From assembly GCA_046498365.1 (NCBI GenBank), contig JAWOAV010000011.1, positions 1-47,074 on the forward strand: a stretch of DNA of 47,074 nt. Reading direction: 5' to 3'. The position numbers and the translations under genes are program-made. The DNA comes from B1SED10-16 sp046498365 (lineage in GTDB: Bacteria > Desulfobacterota > Desulfobacteria > Desulfobacterales > Desulfosalsimonadaceae). Below the pieces are notes generated by a model. The model was not told where the DNA came from. It did no database searches and saw only the letters and a program-made list of their open reading frames with translations. This document shows, in pieces, positions 42,635 through 47,074 of this stretch (its first letter is position 1; each line of letters opens with the position of its first letter).

Positions 42635-43285
42635 ATGCCTTGCAGGCTGATCGTCATTGACAATTACGATTCCTTTACCCACAACCTGGTGCAGATGTTC
42701 ATGCTGTATGATCTGGATATCCGCGTATACCGCGCGGACCGGATTCCCGTTGACGGCGTGTTTGGTGCAAAACCCGATTATATTCTGGTGAGCCCCGGCC
42801 CCAGGGACCCGGCAAACGCGGGCATATCCGTGGATCTGGTCAAGCGGGCGGCCGGTAAAATTCCGGTTTTCGGCGTCTGCCTGGGCATGCAGAGCATAAA
42901 CGAGGCCTTCGGCGGCAAAACGGTAAACGCCCCCGTACCGGTTCACGGAAAGACCAGCCGTATTTTTCATGACCGTACAGGGCTTTTTTCCGGCCTGCCC
43001 GAGCCGTTTACCGCGGCAAGGTATCACTCCCTCGCGGTGGACGCAAAGGGAGAGGGCCTATTGGTCAACGCGCACGCGGAAGACGGCGTGGTCATGGGCC
43101 TGTGGCATCCGGGGCTGAAACTCTACGGCGTGCAGTTTCACCCGGAAAGCTTCATGACCGAATACGGCTTCACCCTGGTGGAAAATTTTCTGAAAACCGG
43201 GCCTCTGGCCGGCGTCCTTGACAACCCGTCGGCTTTCTGCCCCCGCTACAGTGGACAGGATGGCTGCTTTCTTGCGAAACATTGA
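42635..43285 (+). CDS. pabA: Aminodeoxychorismate synthase, glutamine amidotransferase subunit
   Basis: 216 residues, class I glutamine amidotransferase. IDNYDSFTHNLVQ at the N-terminus, the catalytic Cys in FGVCLGMQ and the His-Glu pair in VQFHPES are all present. It feeds ammonia to PabB for p-aminobenzoate synthesis; the next gene encodes PabB with a PIKGT motif, so PabA rather than TrpG is likely. ATG at 42635 is preceded by GGAGGAAAAAGGGG; a TTG at 42614 lies before that site and is not used. Confidence 0.92.
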   Translation: MPCRLIVIDNYDSFTHNLVQMFMLYDLDIRVYRADRIPVDGVFGAKPDYILVSPGPRDPANAGISVDLVKRAAGKIPVFGVCLGMQSINEAFGGKTVNAPVPVHGKTSRIFHDRTGLFSGLPEPFTAARYHSLAVDAKGEGLLVNAHAEDGVVMGLWHPGLKLYGVQFHPESFMTEYGFTLVENFLKTGPLAGVLDNPSAFCPRYSGQDGCFLAKH

Positions 43286-43295
43286 GTTCGCTCGT

Positions 43296-43348
43296 ATGCT
43301 TTTCTCTGTGAATCTCTGTGTATCCCCTGTGTCCTCTGTGGTAAAAAC
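43296..43348 (-). repeat. CACAGAG-type repeat, short copy E
   Basis: Only the core is present (minus strand: TACCACAGAGGACACAGGGG, then AGATTCACAGAGAAAAGCA). It sits in the 119-base gap between pabA and pabBC, so it is transcribed within that presumed operon. Confidence 0.8.
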
Positions 43349-43404
43349 GCTGTCGGCAATATGATAAGGATACCTGTAAGCAAAGGTGTCTTTAAGGAAC
43401 AACC

Positions 43405-45729
43405 ATGAACCGCATACCCGATTTTTTCCCCCATACCGGCACAATCCAGCGGATCCACACGGAGCGTTTTTCCCTGGAGGCGCCTTTCATCGACATTGCG
43501 GAAAAATTTGCGGACCTTGAAGGGACTGTGGTCCTGATGAGCGGCGGCGGCATGGATTGCGCCCGGTATCACATTCTTGCCGTACACCCCTGGCTGACGA
43601 TCCAAAGCCATGGTGCAACAAACCGAGTGATATTGCCGGGAAAAGAGATGGCCGTTGCCGCCGGTCCCCTTGATCTTTTAAAAGCCATTGTAGCGCAATA
43701 CGGGCTTTTCAATGGAAACCGGCCGTTGGACGCTCCCGAAGCAGAAATTCCCGGTCCCGTTGCCGCCGGCCTTTTTGGATACCTCTCCTACGACCTCAAG
43801 GATTTTATCGAAACCCTTCCCCGAACCACCATAGACGATCTCGGGATGCCGCTGCTCTGCATGTACGCGCCTTCCGCCATACTTGTCGAAGACAAAACCA
43901 CCGGGAAACGGCACCTTCATATACCGGTACGGAAAAAGGGAAAAGGCGACACCTTGGATGCCGACCGGGGGGCCTTTTTTCAGGGGCTCGAAACCTCGCT
44001 GCCCGCGTATCCCCCGGATTCCCCCGTATTTCCGGCGATGGGGGGCGCCGGTTTTTCAACGGACAGCAAAGGGTTTGCCTCGGCGTTTTCCCGCGGCACC
44101 TACATGACGGCAGTGGATAAAATCAAAGACTATATCTTTTCCGGGCACATCTACCAGGTGAACCTGTCCCAGCGGTTTGAAGGAGCCTTTTACGGGTCTT
44201 CCTTTTGCATGTTCAGGACGCTTTTTGAAAAGGCACCGGCGCCCTTTTACGCCTACGTGAACGCGGGGGGGCACCGGATCGTGTCCACATCCCCGGAGCG
44301 GTTTGTGCAGCGCCGGGGGAATCGGGTGGAAACCCGCCCGATCAAGGGGACCCGGCCGCGGGGAAAAAGTCCGGCGCAGGACCGCAACAACGCGGAAGCG
44401 CTTTTGAAAAGCGCCAAAGACGACGCGGAATTGTCCATGATCGTCGATTTGCTGAGAAACGACCTTGGCCGGGTGTGCGCCGGGGGGAGCGTCCGGGTGG
44501 TCGATCACCGGCGCCTGGAGGCCTACAAAAACGTGTTTCACCTGGTTTCGGTCATCGAGGGAACGCTCATGGAGGCAAAGGACAGTGTGGACATCATCCG
44601 GGCGGCGTTTCCGGGCGGTTCCATAACCGGCTGCCCCCGGATACGGGCCATGGAAATCATCGATGAGATGGAACCTTGCCGGCGGCATATTTATACCGGC
44701 TCCATCGGCTACATCGGTTTTCACGACACCATGGATCTTTCCATCGCCATCCGGACGGCAACGGTGGTAGGCGGGCGGATTTATTTTTCTGTGGGCGGGG
44801 GGGTGGTCTTCGACTCCGACCCGGCCGACGAGTACGAGGAAACCCTTCACAAGGGGAGCAGCATCATGGGGCTTTTTGAAAAAGCCGGCCGCGACGGCGG
44901 CGGGCCTGAAACCGAATCGACCAAGGCCTGGTACAACGGCGCCATTGTGCCGGAATCGGATGTCCGGCTAGCAGCAACCGACAAAGGCGTACAGTACGGG
45001 TATGGATTTTTCGAAACCATCCGGGTAAACCGGGGGGTGCCGAACAATCTGGATGCGCATGCTGCGCGGTTGAACAACACCTGGCGCGCCCTGTTTGACG
45101 CCCCTGTTCCGGATTTGACATGGCCGGCCGTCATTGACAGCGTAGTAGCGGCAAACCAGCTGGAAAATACGCTGGCGCGGGTAAAAATAATGGCTTCTTG
45201 CCGGGATGACGGTGAAAATGCGCCCTTTTCCGCAAATATCGTCGTAACGGCCGGCTGCGCCCGTCACCGGCTCGACGTGCTGCAGAAAATAGGGCTCGAC
45301 ATCGCCGTCTACCCCCATCCCCGGCAAACCCCCCTGGCGGACCACAAAACCCTGAACTACCTCTATTATTACCTGGCCGGCAAATGGGCGCGGCAAAACG
45401 GGGCGGACGAAGCGGTCGTTTTGAACCCGGACGGATCCGTTTCCGAAACCAATACCGCCAATATCCTCTGTATACAGGGGGAAAAAGCGGTCCTGCCGGC
45501 ATCGGACCACGTGCTGCCCGGGATCATGCAGCAGCAGGTGGCGGCATACCTTTCCGGTAAAGGGTTTCTCCTTGAAAAAAGAAAGCTGATGCCGGCGGAT
45601 CTCTCCGGGTTCGATGCCATCCTGCTGACCAACGCCCTTATGGGCGCCGTGCCGGTGATCGGTGTTGATGGACATCCGGTCCGCTCCGACCCCGGCCTTT
45701 GCTCCCGCATCAACGCCGCGGTGCTATAA
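43405..45729 (+). CDS. pabB: PabB-PabC fusion: aminodeoxychorismate synthase plus lyase
   Basis: 774 residues covering two steps of p-aminobenzoate and folate synthesis. Residues about 1-495 are a PabB chorismate-binding enzyme: GHIYQVNLSQRF, PIKGTRPRG (the PIKGT lysine marks aminodeoxychorismate rather than anthranilate synthases), DLLRNDLGRV, AFPGGSITGCPR. Residues about 510-774 are PabC, a PLP fold-type IV lyase: YGYGFFETIR, KTLNYLYYYLA with the Schiff-base lysine, and SETNTANIL. ATG follows AAGGAA. With pabA upstream the pathway from chorismate to p-aminobenzoate is complete. It ends 6 bases before the convergent dapL stop. Confidence 0.94.
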   Translation: MNRIPDFFPHTGTIQRIHTERFSLEAPFIDIAEKFADLEGTVVLMSGGGMDCARYHILAVHPWLTIQSHGATNRVILPGKEMAVAAGPLDLLKAIVAQYGLFNGNRPLDAPEAEIPGPVAAGLFGYLSYDLKDFIETLPRTTIDDLGMPLLCMYAPSAILVEDKTTGKRHLHIPVRKKGKGDTLDADRGAFFQGLETSLPAYPPDSPVFPAMGGAGFSTDSKGFASAFSRGTYMTAVDKIKDYIFSGHIYQVNLSQRFEGAFYGSSFCMFRTLFEKAPAPFYAYVNAGGHRIVSTSPERFVQRRGNRVETRPIKGTRPRGKSPAQDRNNAEALLKSAKDDAELSMIVDLLRNDLGRVCAGGSVRVVDHRRLEAYKNVFHLVSVIEGTLMEAKDSVDIIRAAFPGGSITGCPRIRAMEIIDEMEPCRRHIYTGSIGYIGFHDTMDLSIAIRTATVVGGRIYFSVGGGVVFDSDPADEYEETLHKGSSIMGLFEKAGRDGGGPETESTKAWYNGAIVPESDVRLAATDKGVQYGYGFFETIRVNRGVPNNLDAHAARLNNTWRALFDAPVPDLTWPAVIDSVVAANQLENTLARVKIMASCRDDGENAPFSANIVVTAGCARHRLDVLQKIGLDIAVYPHPRQTPLADHKTLNYLYYYLAGKWARQNGADEAVVLNPDGSVSETNTANILCIQGEKAVLPASDHVLPGIMQQQVAAYLSGKGFLLEKRKLMPADLSGFDAILLTNALMGAVPVIGVDGHPVRSDPGLCSRINAAVL

Positions 45730-45735
45730 GTGGAA

Positions 45736-46965
45736 TCACGATGCCTTCAGCGCTTCGCGGATGCGGTTCATGGCCGTTTCCACGTTTTGATGGGTGTTGA
45801 AGGCGCTGAGCCGGATATGACGGCTCCCGCACGTGCCGAAACCCGCCCCTGGCGTGCATACCACGCCGGCCTCGTTGAGGAGCCGGTCGAACAGGTCCCA
45901 GGAGTCGGTTTTGGCATCGATCCAGACATACGGCGAATGCTGTCCGCCTGCGTACGCATACCCGAGATCGTCCATTTCCCGGCGGATCCGGTCAGCATTG
46001 GTCATGTAGCCGGCGATAATCTCCGCGGCTTCCTGCTTTCCCTGGGGAGTGTAAACCGCTTCTGCGGCCCGCTGTACCGGATAGGACACGCCGTTGAACT
46101 TGGTGCTGTGGCGGCGGTTCCAGAGGCTGTGCAGGGAGTGTGCGGTGCCGGCCGCGTCATATGCCATGCATTCTTTCGGGACGACCGTGAACGCGCAGCG
46201 CGTACCCGTAAAACCGGCGGTTTTGGAAAAACTGCGAAATTCGACCGCCACCTTGCGGGCACCGGGAATTTCGTAAATGGACTTCACCATGGTATCGTCC
46301 CGGATAAAGGCCTCGTAGGCGGCATCGTATAAAATCAGGGCCTTGTTTTCCGTAGCCCAGTCCACCCATTGCCCCAGGGCCTCTTTTGTAATGGTCGCCC
46401 CGGTCGGATTGTTGGGAAAGCAGAGGTAGGCCAGGTCCACCGGTTCTTCCGGAATTTTCGGGATATAGTCGTTTTGATCGGTGCATTCCATGTAGACGAG
46501 GTTTTCAAACCGGCCGTTTCTGGCAGCCCCGGTTCGTCCCGCCATGACGTTGGTGTCCACGTACACCGGGTAGACCGGATCCGGAATGGCGATCGTGATA
46601 TCGGTGGAAAGGATTTCCTGGAAATTTCCGGTATCGCACTTGGCCCCGTCGCTGATAAAGATTTCGTCGGACGCCACCTCAGCCCCCCGCGCCGCAAAGT
46701 CGTTTTCGGCGATTTTTTCGCGGAGGAAAAGGTAGCCCTGCTCGGGCCCGTATCCCCGGAACGTGGCGTCATCCGCCATCTCATCCACCGCCCGGTGAAA
46801 CGCGGCGATGCAGGCCGGCGGAAGCGCCCGGGTGGCATCGCCGATGCCCAGGCGGATGATTTCCCGGCCCGGATTTTTTTCAGAAAACGCACTGATCTTT
46901 TTTGCAACCGTGGAAAAAAGATACGACGCCTGGAGCTTCAAATAGTTCTCATTGATCTTTATCAT
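45736..46965 (-). CDS. dapL: LL-diaminopimelate aminotransferase
   Basis: 409 residues. It converts tetrahydrodipicolinate directly to LL-diaminopimelate, the short route to lysine and peptidoglycan found in plants, chlamydiae and many Desulfobacterota. The N-terminus INENYLKLQASYLF is diagnostic. GIGDATRALPP, FPNNPTGA, YDAAYEAFI and SFSKTAGFTGTRC with the PLP lysine are present. The ATG at 46965 has AAGGAT eight bases upstream; the longer frame to 47055 is not family-like. Confidence 0.95.
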   Translation of the reverse strand: MIKINENYLKLQASYLFSTVAKKISAFSEKNPGREIIRLGIGDATRALPPACIAAFHRAVDEMADDATFRGYGPEQGYLFLREKIAENDFAARGAEVASDEIFISDGAKCDTGNFQEILSTDITIAIPDPVYPVYVDTNVMAGRTGAARNGRFENLVYMECTDQNDYIPKIPEEPVDLAYLCFPNNPTGATITKEALGQWVDWATENKALILYDAAYEAFIRDDTMVKSIYEIPGARKVAVEFRSFSKTAGFTGTRCAFTVVPKECMAYDAAGTAHSLHSLWNRRHSTKFNGVSYPVQRAAEAVYTPQGKQEAAEIIAGYMTNADRIRREMDDLGYAYAGGQHSPYVWIDAKTDSWDLFDRLLNEAGVVCTPGAGFGTCGSRHIRLSAFNTHQNVETAMNRIREALKAS

Positions 46966-47074
46966 GGAATATCCTTGTATTATTGTTTGCAACCGATAAC
47001 CTGCAACGTACAACCTACAACCTGCTTCTATAATCGAATGAAAAGCCCGTGTCAATCCGCCACTGCAAGCCCTT

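Overview
The window reads as a chromosomal segment of a sulfate- or sulfite-reducing member of the Desulfobacterota (Desulfobacterales-like). The main evidence is a complete dsrMKJOP membrane complex operon. It is supported by LL-diaminopimelate aminotransferase, a siroheme/heme gene cluster and an ADP-forming acyl-CoA synthetase. The genes dsrAB and aprAB are not in the window. Most genes are core housekeeping and sit on the minus strand in long, tightly overlapping operons.

Layout. 1-1072: start of a partial gene, a truncated insertion sequence and two tRNA-Ser genes. 1193-2940: two little-known proteins (an acidic-tailed protein and a zinc-ribbon protein), then repeats. 2944-6278 (minus): a cNMP-binding/PilZ protein, a HEAT-repeat protein and an HsdR-N-like protein. 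6358-13190 (minus): rplU, rpmA, obgE, proB, proA, nadD and an in-frame rsfS-gpmI fusion, behind a near-consensus promoter. 13348-18947 (minus): an RsbRD-N protein followed by dsrM, dsrK, dsrJ, dsrO and dsrP, with a clear promoter and terminator. 19214-24738: asnS, then gyrB and dnaN without dnaA or recF. 24980-27378: a small membrane protein and a cbiMQO cobalt/nickel ECF transporter. 27753-34355: a class A penicillin-binding protein, an alpha/beta hydrolase and a beta-alpha fused ADP-forming acyl-CoA synthetase. 34915-42040 (minus): a DHH phosphoesterase, siroheme dehydrogenase, a CcsA-like protein, hemA, dksA, a PHP phosphoesterase, rnc and a radical SAM protein. 42635-46965: pabA, a pabB-pabC fusion and dapL.

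The sirC-hemX-hemA cluster would supply siroheme and heme, which fits the needs of dissimilatory sulfite reductase and the multiheme Dsr complex. The operon rplU-rpmA-obgE-nadD-rsfS groups ribosome assembly with NAD and proline synthesis.

The non-coding DNA is the least ordinary part. It holds several dispersed repeat families. One has conserved flanks and inverted-repeat arms whose sequence differs between copies while pairing is kept. A 192-base element at 34563-34754 has perfect 31-nt inverted termini. There is a 27-bp perfect palindrome at 31178-31234, a CACAGAG-type composite repeat in five copies, a candidate structured leader upstream of cbiM and a candidate small RNA at 42309-42424. 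I did not find a CRISPR array, a prophage or a recognisable defence island. No wholly new protein system can be claimed from this sequence alone; the rsfS-gpmI fusion and the covarying repeats are the strongest leads.
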